From Labia minor (taxonomy: Eukaryota > Arthropoda > Insecta > Dermaptera > Spongiphoridae), in contig OY720347.1 of assembly GCA_963082975.1 (NCBI GenBank), positions 42,917,155 to 42,981,154 on the forward strand: a DNA stretch of 64,000 nt, written 5' to 3'. This document shows positions 37,301 through 49,500 of the stretch, one piece after another. Position 1 is the stretch's first letter, and each line of letters opens with the position of its first letter. Both the position numbers and the translations under genes were made by a program. The notes under the pieces were generated by a model that did not search any database, was not told the DNA's origin, and worked only from the letters and a program-made list of their open reading frames with translations.

Positions 37301-37469
37301 TTTCAATTACCTTTAAATTTTACTTGTTTTTTTTTTAATTATTATAATTTTATTATTTAAATAATTTTTTAAAGTTATTTCCATACCAAATATGAAATAT
37401 TAGAAATTTTTGGATTTTTTTTTTAATAAATTATTTGAAATATCCATTCATCCCTTGTCAACATTTGTT
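25330..37469 (+). other. Putative long first intron, proximal part
   Basis: A/T-rich sequence with homopolymer runs (A25 at 26039-26063; A26 at 32013-32038), (AAT)n at 25988-26007 and 28394-28414, (AT)n at about 27292-27309, 28329-28348 and 36930-36948. G+C-richer islands lie at about 25370-25430, 27990-28170 (GCGTCGTTAGCAACGCGAAT, a small palindrome), 31300-31520 and 34420-34500. No exon is confidently supported. The intron assignment depends on the 25329-60841 splice being real. Confidence 0.4.
31331..31460 (+). other. G+C-rich open frame with codon-like texture
   Basis: After an in-frame TAG that doubles as an acceptor-like TTTCTAG, a plus frame reads SLAKSGTVAAQSSAAPTF, then SAAKSSMKFLGPNNLTFHNL. 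Composition contrasts strongly with the flanks. There is no convincing donor at its end and no recognised domain, so this may be a conserved non-coding element or a cryptic or alternative exon. A minus-strand frame over the same bases (31185-31433) is no better supported. Confidence 0.2.
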
Positions 37470-37539
37470 CGTCACCTCAGTCCAAACCCTCCCCCTTTGT
37501 TCTCGTCCCTCCTAATAAAACAATCTCTATTCTGCTAAG

Positions 37540-37965
37540 TGCGAATTGTCAATACCTAGCCGAATAGGGGGTGCTTGGACTCAGTTCTGTTTATCAAACG
37601 CGAATGAATCCTTTTTTTTTTTTTTTTTTGTTCGCGACCGATTCAATTCAGCAAATTGTCTCGACAAGGCGGCACGGCAGCGGCGGCCATCTTTAAATTT
37701 GCTCATAACTCTATTCGAACAAATGTAAATTAATTATTCTTTATGGTATAGTGCGTGGTGTGCAGCGGGGCCCGTCTGCACGCCAACCATTGCCCCTCAG
37801 ATTGGGTGTCAGATAGGAGTACTGGGCCAATAGGAAGACAGGATAAGCCGAGACTTTATTCCAATTGGACGAACTCAGACCTAAAATGGCGGGAGGTAAA
37901 ACTTAGATTAATTAGCCAATCAAATACGGAATTCTCCCCTCTCCCGCGGCCACCCTTGCTTAAGA
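37540..37965. promoter_or_regulatory. G+C island with clustered CCAAT boxes: candidate alternative promoter or enhancer
   Basis: CCAAT pentamers lie at 37827-37831, 37861-37865 and 37916-37920, with inverse ATTGG at 37801-37805 and 37864-37868. GGCGGCCATCTT (37682-37693) and AAAATGGCGGG (37883-37893) resemble YY1/Pho-type binding sites. Multiple CCAAT boxes within 120 bp are typical of NF-Y-bound promoters. The island includes a T-run of about 19 at 37611-37629. No gene is supported here; it lies within the putative first intron. Confidence 0.4.
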
Positions 37966-38396
37966 TCTTATCAAACCATTAATTTGTATGTTACAATATG
38001 TGTGTGTAACATATTTGCTTCTAGACAGAGCTAGGCTTTTCACCGCAATTAATCATTTTAAGACTTCAACAATAATTATAAAATTTAAACTAATGCAATC
38101 CTTTTCGTTGTTTATGAAGCAACTTTACAGGAAGTTTATCTAGAAATATATTCTTTTATAGACTAATGAAAATATAATTCTATTGGTAAAACCAACCTAT
38201 GACTGCTATTTAATAAATCAATTAACGATATTGAATAGATATAAAATATAAATATTTATAAATACTGGCCAATCTAACTACACGATAATTTTATTATCAT
38301 AGTAGAAAATAAATATTTAATATTTTTTTCTTGTCCAATCTAAAATATCACCAAGAATTATTATTAAAATATCATTTTTATTATATTATTTATTTT

Positions 38397-38869
38397 TACT
38401 ATCTCGCTAGTGGGTATATGAAGACAAGATTACGCAAAAATGGTTTGAGCTAGAATAATGAAATTTGGTACATTAGCATTATTCAAAAGTTTTCTATCAA
38501 CTTCAGAAGTAGCTCATTCGGAAGAGGACCATTACCTACCAAGTTTTCATTCTTCCTCTAAACCGTAAAAATATAGATATATATTTGATAGTTTTTCACT
38601 TTATTAAAAATTGTATAAAACTTCTATATATAGAATTTCAGCTTGATTGAATCGCAGAAAGTACCAGAATTAAATTTTTAGCAATGCAAATCCCGCGCCA
38701 GAACGTGATGTGGTGCTATCAACAAAGAGCCAAACACGCGCTGGTTTAATAAATATTATTTATTAATTTTAATTTATAATTTATAATTAATTAAATTTAA
38801 TGTAAATATAATATATGTGTTAATTAATCCAATTCAAATTTGCGAGATAGTCGATTGGAGACACCCCAG
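38397..38869 (+). mobile_element. Family B element, copy 6
   Basis: Left end TACTATCTCGCTAGTGG, lacking the hairpin partner. The core GTGGTGCTATCAACAAAGAG has one change. The right end is GCGAGATAGTCGATTGGAGA followed by CACCCCAG, then ATTTTTTAA. Intermediate in length between the long and short forms. It is the only family B copy located right of 25 kb. Confidence 0.8.
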
Positions 38870-40017
38870 ATTTTTTAATATGATAAAAATTTTGGTTTAT
38901 TCTTATTGAACAGAACAATTTTTTTTTAATGAAATATTATATATATATATATTCTCTTTCTTTATTTAATACTAAATATTTCTCATGGTTTTAAATTAAA
39001 AAAAAACATCCTTTAATGGAAAAATTTGGGCGATATTTTAAATTTTTTTTTCGATTGAAAAAAAAGCAATGTCATATTTCTAACGAAACGTTTATTAGGA
39101 ATCTCCAAGTTGGTCCGATGAATGAGTGACAGGTGGAATCGAAAAGAGATCCAGGTTATTGTTAAAAAGATCAAAGCGAAACCCAAACAGGGAGGGAGAG
39201 TAAATTGATCCCGAAAAACTCACTTCCAATCGATTTTCATTTTAATATAAAATTTCTAGTAATACACAATTTGCTTTTGTATTTTTTTTTTTTTGATTAA
39301 AATTTATTGTCACAATTAATTAATTGATTTTTTTAATACTTTACAAAATATTAAAAAAAAAACGATAATTTTAAAATATTCATAATTCATTTTATGAATG
39401 TGTTTCGAAGAGTATAAATTACTACAGTGTAGAAAATATTTTCATTGGTTTTGTGATTTATTTATTTTATTTGTAATAATTGCTGGGGTAATATATCACT
39501 TAATGTCTCATCTCTCTTCATTGTTTCTAATTTTCATTCTCTTCTCTTAAGTTGTCTTCTTTTCAATTATCATTCAAGAATCTTGGTAGAAAAAAGTTTA
39601 TTATGCACCTCTGCTCAGTTCCTATTCCCATTGAAGCGCTTATTAGTCAGTAAATAATAAATTCTTTAACAAGTTATCATTTAAATGAGGTTTCTATTTC
39701 ATATTTTATTCCATTTCAATTTAATTGTATTTTTGTTCATCCTTATTTAATATGTATATATGAATATGACCTTGGGGGGTATCTTCTGAGTTGACTGATC
39801 CCATGAAAGGGTAAGCTGCACCCATTTTTAATTTATTATGGTTATTTATAAAAAAATAAAATATATTGGATAATTTAAAAATATTTAAAAATAAAAATAT
39901 TTTTTTTTTTATTTCATTTGAGAATTGACCAAATGCTTCCGTTTTTAAATACAGTTTGTCTTTAAATAACCTGGAAAAAAAAATATATTAAGGTGGTTCA
40001 ATTAGAAGATAGGCGGT
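38870..40017. other. A/T-rich intronic-type stretch
   Basis: No feature beyond A and T runs and a purine-rich patch at about 39120-39200. Confidence 0.4.
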
Positions 40018-40310
40018 TAAATCAACTGCCCGAGGCGGGATCCTACGACTTGGTAGGGTCTGATCCTGAGGAAGATGAACCACCAACCAGCAGACTGGAC
40101 GGAGTGACCCGGGTCGGGTTCACTTCGCCGGCAAGGTTATTTGACCATGAATGAAAAAAAGGAGTTTCACTCTTCTCTCTCTCACTCTTCCTCCTCCTCC
40201 TCACCCCCCCCCCACGTCCCTACCACCATCACCACTCCCCACGTGCTCAAACCGTCCGATCTCCTGGAGAAGCCAACGAGATCTAACCAACTCTTTCGCA
40301 GATTTATTGT
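40018..40310. other. G+C-rich island with C-run
   Basis: Bases 40018-40152 hold an open plus frame (NQLPEAGSYDLVGSDPEE, then RLDGVTRVGFTSPARL) closed by TGA. Next come TCC repeats and a C10 run near 40203-40214, then CCACGTGCTC (a CACGTG E-box at 40241-40246). It could be regulatory DNA; the frame has no recognised domain. Confidence 0.3.
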
Positions 40311-40546
40311 TATAGACACATAAACTGCTTCTATAACTACTTATTTTCCATTTGCAACAGAAGCACAGATTGAGTACTTTTATACACTAAGAATACACCA
40401 ATTGTTTTTTTTTCTTTTAAATTGGTTTATAAAATCAATTTATAAATTATATATAAAATTTGTATACAATTAAAAATTATAATTTCAATTTATTAAAGAG
40501 CTATCCTTTCAAATAAATTAACATTTTTTTAAAATTAGTATAAATT

Positions 40547-40550
<4 letters not shown>

Positions 40551-40580
<30 letters not shown>
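40551..40580. repeat. (TA)15 microsatellite
   Basis: Uninterrupted TA tract of 30 bases. Confidence 0.95.
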
Positions 40581-40583
<3 letters not shown>

Positions 40584-43500
40584 TTGTATTTATTTGTATT
40601 ATATTGTATTGTATATACCTATTGTTATTGAAAATAAAAATAAAATAAAAAAAAATAATTAAATGAATTAATTATTATTAAACCTGAATTTATTTGTACA
40701 TAATTTCTATTTGAATCGAGTAAATTGGTTTATTAAATTCATTCAAAAATTTCATAAATATTCTGAAAATTTTTTGATTTTTCTTAAAATTTTTATTTTA
40801 TTTAAATTTCTTTGTAAAACATTATAATAAAAAATATTATACATATGTATAATTTAATTTTTTTTTTTTTTTTAATCCTATACAAAAAACATTTTTATTA
40901 ATAATTTAATGTAAATAAATACATATTTCACATTTTTTTTAAAAAAAAATCTCCTAAGCATTCTTTTTCACGCCATTTTTTTAAAATTTTTCCCAAATAT
41001 CTCTTCGTTAAGATCTCTTAATTATATTTTTGATATTATATTACTATTATATTATTAAATTAATACTCTGTTTTGAATTTCTAATTAAGGGGATTTCTTC
41101 CAATGAAGAATTTAAATTAAAGCACCTAATTATTTGGAAAAAAAATGTTTTAAATACTGTGCTACTTGAATTTTTTATTTTTTATTTCAAAAATATTTCT
41201 TTAATCATTATTATATATATCAAAAGTAACGATGTTAACTATAATTAATGTTTCCTTCCTTCCCTTTCTTATCTCGTGTGATCTTAATTTTTGAAAAATT
41301 ATTTTTCATATTTAAAAATTAAATGTATATATAAGGCCAAGAAATTTACTCATCTATTTCATTTTTTACAAATGAAAAAGTCTCTCATCGTCGAATTGCC
41401 TGTTTATGAAATGATTTATAAACTCGTAAATCGCCCTATTTGATATTGATCTCAAAAAATAACTATTTTTTTTTATTTCATATAAATTTAAGAGGTTTTA
41501 TTTTTTTTTCTCACTCTTACGCATATGTAAATGTTTTACACATTCACTTAATAAATTTTATAAAGTAGACATTGTGCGTGGTTATGTAAATATGAGATTA
41601 AACATCATCCCTTGATAAATTTATAAATTTATTTATTAAAAAAATTATTTAAATATTTCGTAGCCATTTCTTTTGCCTATTTTATAAGTTAGTTTTTTAG
41701 GTTATTTTTATTATCATTCTTTCTCTTTTAATTAACACACATAAGTTGTTGTGAAAAATGTGTTCATGATAATATATTAATTCATTAAAAATATTATTAA
41801 ACTAAAAATAAAATTAAAACAATTAAGATTTTATTTTCTTCATTCGTGTTAAGTAAAAGAAAAAAAAAACGAAAAACTTTCTTATCTTGTTTAGAGATTT
41901 CACATCTCTAAAATGAAATCCCTTTAATTGCCTTTAAATTTGCATCATTAGAATTGCTTTCCAGCAAAGAAAGAACGCTCTGTTCCTTCCTCATGATGAT
42001 TCTAATACAAGATTAGTTGAATAAACTGATTTGATTTTTGCCCAGAGGTAGTTTTTTAATACATTTTATTTATATATATATATATATATAATATCTACTT
42101 TCACCTAAAATATTCAAATCACACTTTTTATTTGATCTGCAAAGTATTAATAATAAATAAATAACTTAACCCACGTGTGAGTTACATTTGTAGAATAATC
42201 AATTTTTGCAATATTTAATAAAGTTTCTCTGGAAAATAAATACGTCATTTCTCAAGAAATATGGTCTATAAAATTATAAGGAGTAATATATTTTAGAAGA
42301 AACTTTTAGTATTATCTGAAATATAAATATAAATGAAAATAAAAATATTTAATTAAATACATAATTGTAGGTGTTATAAAAATTACTAGAAATAGAAATT
42401 ATACATTTATTTATTATAGAAGATGCTTTATTTATTATTTCATCAAAATATTCCAGTATTATAATTATAAATAAGTATAAAGGGAGAGGGGTTTAATTAA
42501 AAGTTGACAAAAATTTAAATAAAGTCCGAATGGTTCAATTTAATAAATAATGTAATTTTTGTAGGCTATTTTCTATTTAGAAACACATTTTTCATTCATA
42601 TTATAATCTTATGATTATTACCATTTAATAATTAATTGAATATCGATCAACGCCACCAAATTAATCAATTCAGCGTTAGTGTTATAGGAATGGTTACATT
42701 TTAGTACAGCAGCTATTGAGGCGAACAGATCTTTTATTAATATTGCTTAAAAATTAATTCAAAACAAGAATTTCGATTGGTTAATAGATAGCGAAAGAAC
42801 TATTTTATTAAACACCAGATTGATGTTAATTTCCTTAACTTGGATTCCTTTATAGTAATTTTCAAAGTTTATATGACATCATTGGGCGGGTCCAGAATAT
42901 ATTTTAAAAAAATCGTGCTTCGATGTTGATAGAAAAAAATTAATTTCTCTCCATTTTTATTTATTCTTTAAAAAAAAAGAAAAAGAGAAGAAGAAGGAGA
43001 TGAAGAAAAAAAAAATCTCAAGTTTTAATCCGGGAATGATTTAGTGGAGAAAATATGCCTTAGTCACTCTTCAACCAAAACCAGAAAACTTATTTTAATA
43101 TTCTTTAAGAGATGTACAATAAACGTTATTTGCTTAACATAATTTTTTTTTTTTTTTTTTTTTTTTGAAAAGCGCATCAAATTCTGTCAAAAGGCATTTT
43201 TTTTTCTAATCTCGGTGAACTCGCGTGTGTCTGCCGCGGTTGCTGCTGCTGTTGCTGCTGCCTGCCTACTCACTTATCTTTCAGTTTAATCTTTATTTAT
43301 AAATATATATTAAACCACTTTGTAAGAGCTGTTTTCTTTCTCTTTCTCATTCTATATCAAAGAATTTGATTAGCTAGGATTTATATAGATAAAAAAAAAG
43401 TTCTTTATACAAACTTAATTTAGAAATGTTAGGAAATTTTAAAGTTCAATAAATTTAATTTTAATGGAATATTTGTTAGATTTTTATCTTTTAAATTTTC

Positions 43501-46500
43501 CAGTGGATAAGACATCTACTTTTAGACATATTTCAGTTTTCTTCTTGAAGTTTTTTGATGTATGATGAGATTACTCCTCCTCCTCTTCCTTCAATCTCTT
43601 CCCTCTTTTCATAATTATTTTCTCATTTAAATATATATATATAGTCTATTATTTATTTAGCTTCAAATAAATCAAATATTAATTTTAGAGTAAAAGCTGA
43701 AGTTGAAGTGACAGATATTTTACTTGATCCTCCAAGCCTCCTCCTACAGGTGGTTGATGGTTTCTATTATATTACTAATTTTAATAAAAACATATATATA
43801 TATATATATTATTTTCTCGATAATCATCTTTAAGAATATTGAATTAAATTGTTCTGAAATGATAATTATGTATGTGTTAATATTACGGAGACATTCTGCG
43901 AAACTCTATTATAAATATTACGTGGCTGGTAATGCTATAGAATTAGAACTGTCTTATTTCTCGAGGGTGAATTTATTAAATAGCATAATTAGCCATTTAG
44001 GCTAATTTGCAGGTGTTTTAAAGAGATGATTATGGCGTTTGGGGGCGCGCGATTACTTAAAGCCCAAACGGAAAGGTGGATTGAGGTCAGGGAAGCAAAA
44101 TTTTCATCCCGAGGCGAAATTATTTCTTTCAATAATTTTCTTGACAACCGTTAGTTCTTAAATATGAATGTATAACTTTTTTTCTGAATCACTACTATAA
44201 ATGTGATTACTTTATTCCCAAAAAATTGGAATAAATAAAAAAAAAAATCAAGAAAAAAAAATATTTCTGGTTTCACTCTGAATGAAAGTTTACTATACTA
44301 TCTAATTATTTTTAAATTGAACATATCAATTTGCTTATCTGGAATCTTTTCCTCAACTTCAAATTAATATTATTTTATATATACAAGTACCTAAACCTAT
44401 ATATATATATATATATGAGTATAAGTATATATATAATAAAATAATAATAAAGGAAATATCATTAGAAATTTAAACAAGTTTTTTCAGTTAATATATAAAT
44501 AACAAAAATCTAATTTTTTTTTTTTTTGTGTTTATATGAAAAATTATGATTATTATAATTCTCTAGGATCTAATAAGTATTTTTAAAATAATAAAATATA
44601 GATTTAATTTTTGCAAAAGTGAAAAAAAATAGTTGATATATATATATACTCAGTATATACTTAAATTACAAGGACAAACTAATTTTGAAAATCCGCTACA
44701 ATTAAATCTCAATTTGATTCATATCGTTCATATAATTTAAAACAAATGAATTTATTGATACTAAAAGACGACGAAGGTCAAAAATACCAACTTTTGTACT
44801 AATTTTTGCTAATTTCAATCATGTTAATTAGCATAGATTATCTAGACAAGTCTAATGATGCTAAAATTAAAATAAATTCTCCAGAGAATGCTGAACGGAT
44901 GGTGAATTTTTTTGTTTTTCACAAAAGGAAAAGAAATCAAGAGCCAAGTGTTACAATTATTATGGATGCTTCCTGCTGACTGTTGTGATTTTTTTTTTCT
45001 TTCAATTGCAAATAATTAATAATGCCTCGACAATAAAGTTTAAACTAATTAGACTAATTAAAGCTTTTATTAATTTAACAACAAGGACAATAGTTGCTAA
45101 TTGTTCAATTAAGGAGTCGTGCGGAACAACAGTTGTTTTTTTTTTAAAAAAATAAAAAATCCACATCTCACTCATCGGCGCCAATGAAATTTCTCCAATG
45201 ATTCTTTAAGTTTTCGGTAATTATCCAATTAATTGATTAATCTGTCGCCCCATTCTTCATTGCATTTCAACACTTCAAACACACATTTATAAATTTAATT
45301 TTTATCTTTTTTTTTTATCTTTCATTAATGAAATTGTTGTAAATTGTAAACAACGAAAAAAGGTAGAGGTCAATTAATTAAAAAATATTAAATTTATGTA
45401 ATATTGTTTTTTCTTTAAATCTATTTTTCTTAAAAATAATATTTCATAGATTTTTATAAACGAGTTACTAGATTTATTTTTTTTTTATTTTATTTTATTT
45501 TTTTTTTAAGCAAATAAATATTAAACTATATTGAAATAGAAAAAAAAAATTGTAATATCTATTTATATTTAAATATTTAAATTAAACTGCAAGAGAAAGA
45601 TAAAATTAATATAAAATTTTTCAATATTTATTGTATATTCATATATGAATGAATGAATGAATGGATGTTCTTCTCCCCATATGTGTGTCTCTGTATCGGC
45701 AAATTGCAAATTATCCAACCATATAAATCTTTTTATTACGAATAGCGAACATCTCTTGATAGATAAAACGAAAATTATGATATTTGAAAGTTCCATAAAT
45801 CAAATGTGGAATATCAACGAAGTGCGTGAGTTGGAGAAAAGAGATACAAACAGAAAGAGAGAGAGATTAGTTATAGGTAAAAAGATTTGTGAAATAGTAC
45901 TAAGTAAATAGAAAAAAAAAATAGTTTTCAAAAAGAAAAAAAAAATGAAATAAATAATACAATATTAAAATCAAAATTAAATTAAATATCAATAGCATAA
46001 TTTTCTTAAATAATTAGCTAATTATTTTTTTTTTTCAAAATTTATTTACTTATTTTTTCTTATAAACTTTTGCTTCACAAACACAAATTCTATTATCCCA
46101 TTAAATTATCCTTTCTAAAGTATGAATTGATCAATTCTTATTACTATAAATATATATATATATATATATTGTTGATTATACCCTCGAAATGTCGATAAAC
46201 CAAAATTGATTGATCATTCATTCATTGCAATATCTACTTGGATTTCACTTCTCTTTCCTTTCAATTAGCAAGGATTGCTCCGTCAGCAAACAAATTTAGT
46301 TCTCATTTTTCCTTTAATTTATTAGAAAACATTCATTTCTTTTATTCTTTTCTTTTAATCAGTGATATATAAGTAATAGATTTATATATCAATTTAATGG
46401 ATTTTTCTTTTTTTTTAATTCGCAATCTATTAACATTTGCTTTTTTTCTGAAATAGTCAGATAATTTATTATTTCTATTAATTAAATTGAAATATATAAA

Positions 46501-49500
46501 AGGGAATGTTCATAACTTAATTCGTTAATTTACAAAAATTTGTATATTACAAATATTACATGGTATAATATGATTGTAGATTTTAATAATATTTGCTTTA
46601 CATGTATATTTGTCAATATACCATACTATATTTTAAAATTTTTTAAATATTTAAAAAATATTTTATAATCAAATTAGTTGAAATGAAATTTGTAAATTTA
46701 TTATGATCTTATGGGATTCAAAAACTTTCAAAATTTACTTCTATTTTTTTTTTATGATTATTTTCAATATTTTTTTTTTCCTTTTTATTATTATCTACAT
46801 ATATAAGAATGATTATTAACTTTCTTTTATATTAATATATATATATATATATATATATACTAAACACTTCTCGAAGTGAAAGTAATATTATAAAAATACA
46901 ATATTAACAAGATGATTGATTTTATTGATAATTTTATTTGTCTCTGGTAGGATATTATAACTTGAAAAAAATTATTTCCATTTATAAATCATAACTAACA
47001 TGTTTAGTGTCTATCATAATAATTATTGTGAATTAATTAATTAAATTGATATAAAATAAATTTTAAAAGAGAATTAATTAAGAAGATGAAAAAACATATT
47101 TGAAAATTGATTAAGAAAAATAAAATAATATATATTAAATAATTTATTTCATTTCTCTTCTACTATTTATAAATTTCGATTTCAGTTTATTTGTGTGATT
47201 GAGTATAACAAAAAAAAATCTATTGCTTTATTTCAATATTCTTATATTTATGTATCAATAAATTTTGATCAATAATCCTTTTGACGAGATTCATCCAATA
47301 TGTGTTCTAAATTTTCTTTAAAGAATTGTCAAAATAGAAAATCAATTGTTTCTGGTTTCAAGTAGTGAATGTCACGATTGAAACGGGTTCAGGATGGATG
47401 TTGGAGCCAACACCCAGATTAGATTCTCCATCGGCCCCCTCCGACGCATTCTTTACCAGGACTGTATCCTCGTATCAAGATCGAAAGACTTCTCAAAGAG
47501 ATAAACTTAATTTCTTTGTTTGATTAATCGTTATATTGTTTTTTTTTTTTTATATTCCCCAAACTAATCCCAAAGAATTGATAGACATGTTTCTCTCTAT
47601 TCCCAATTGATTAATTATTTTTTGTTTTCAAATTCTTTTAAAGGTTTCTATTTCTTCATCAATTTTTTGAGATCATCATAAAATATGCCAAGCTCTTTTT
47701 TTTATTCATTGCTTTGACGTAACCAAAAGAATAAACAAAGAAAAATTGATTTAATTAAATACGAGTAATAAATATATTTATTTGAAATTTGGATACAATT
47801 ACACAATTCTTATTTTATTTTATAATTGAATGGAAACAATATTCCAATGTAAATTTCAACATTAGAGTAAAATAAATTAATTTTTTTTTTTATAATTCTC
47901 ATAAATCAAGTGACGTTATATTATAGTAGTGCATTTTGCAATAAACATTTCTTAATTTATCTATTTTTTTTTTTTTTCAATTTAATAATTGAATTGAATT
48001 TATTTATTTATTTATTTATTTTCTGAAAGAATGGACTAAAATTCTATTATTATTGGTTTTATTCGACACATTAAAAAATTTAATTATGTTCTAAAACTAC
48101 ACCCTTTATATCCAATTTAAATTTATATATAAAAATATTACTTTTTCTCAATCCATTATGTCACATTTTCGATAATACAATTTCGTAATATATTAATGTT
48201 TACATTGACCTTTTTCTAAAATTATTTTATAAATAAATATTTTATTATATAAATACATTTAAAAAAAAAATATGTGTTTTTATTTTTAAAGTCTGATTAA
48301 TGACTAAAGTTTCGAGGACACAGCTGAACACAAACATATGCAAATTTTCTTTTATTTAATTTTATAATTATTATTATTCTACAAAAATTAAATATTTTAA
48401 TCATTCCTAAATTTTTTTTTAGAATTTGTTTGTGATCGTTTATTTATATATAAATATATATATGAAACTATTTTTAACATCAAAATTATTAATATTAATT
48501 AAAATAGAATAAATCATTTACCTTTGATTCTTAATATTTCAAACTATTTTGTTTTTCTGTAGAAAATGATTTATTTTTTTAACAATTTTGTTTTCAATTT
48601 TATTTCAATTCTTTAAAATAATTTCAACATTAGCAAGAGATAAAGATTAATCAAATTTAAAAAAATATATATACAATTTTGATTTCGTTACATTTCAATT
48701 AGTATTAATTTAAACTTTATAAATATTTATCTATATGGTAAATATAAATACCTCTATGCATAAAGTAATCAATAGATTGGTTAGATTGATATTTATTTAA
48801 AAGTACGATAATCAAATTAATTATTTTCCATCCACTTCTTAAAATAAAACGTTTAAGTAATATTCATACTGATTTATATATTTATATTTTAATTTTTTTT
48901 TACTTTTTCAAAGGGAAAGAAATTTCATTATTTAAAAATTAAAATAATAATCAAAATAATATTATTTCATAAAATGGTTGTGAAAGAGAGGGATAGATGG
49001 CTTTTTAACATTTAAAGGTTTCTAAATACGAGTTATTTAATTAAAAAAAAAAAACATTCTGATTCTGGGTAAAGTGATTAGAGTGGTTTTTATGCCCATT
49101 TTGCGGATTCATTATTTTTGTTCTCCTATTGTATCCGATTTAGTATGAAGCAATTGTGAAATGTGGCAACAGTGGAAGAATATATGCAAAAAGACCGACG
49201 AGTTGATCGTTAACCAAATAAACAAAAAAAAAATTGAATAGAATCTTATATATAAAAAAAAAACATTCATAACCTGAAGATGGCCGGAATGAAATGAAAA
49301 ATAAAAATGATTTCGAGACAATGTGGACCCCTTGGGATGGACCCAGGGTCAGGGGTCAGTGCCAAGGAGAACCGGCGGCTCGTGGGTGGAGACTTCTTTT
49401 TTTTTCACTTGCACTTCTCCAATCGAACTTCTCAAACTTCCAAGCCAATATATCTATAAATAATATTGAATTTAATATATCCAAGTGGTAATCTAGAGTA

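Noticed and set aside
40141-40323. Plus frame of 60 codons rich in Ser and Pro
   Set aside because: Translation of TCC and C-runs; low complexity.
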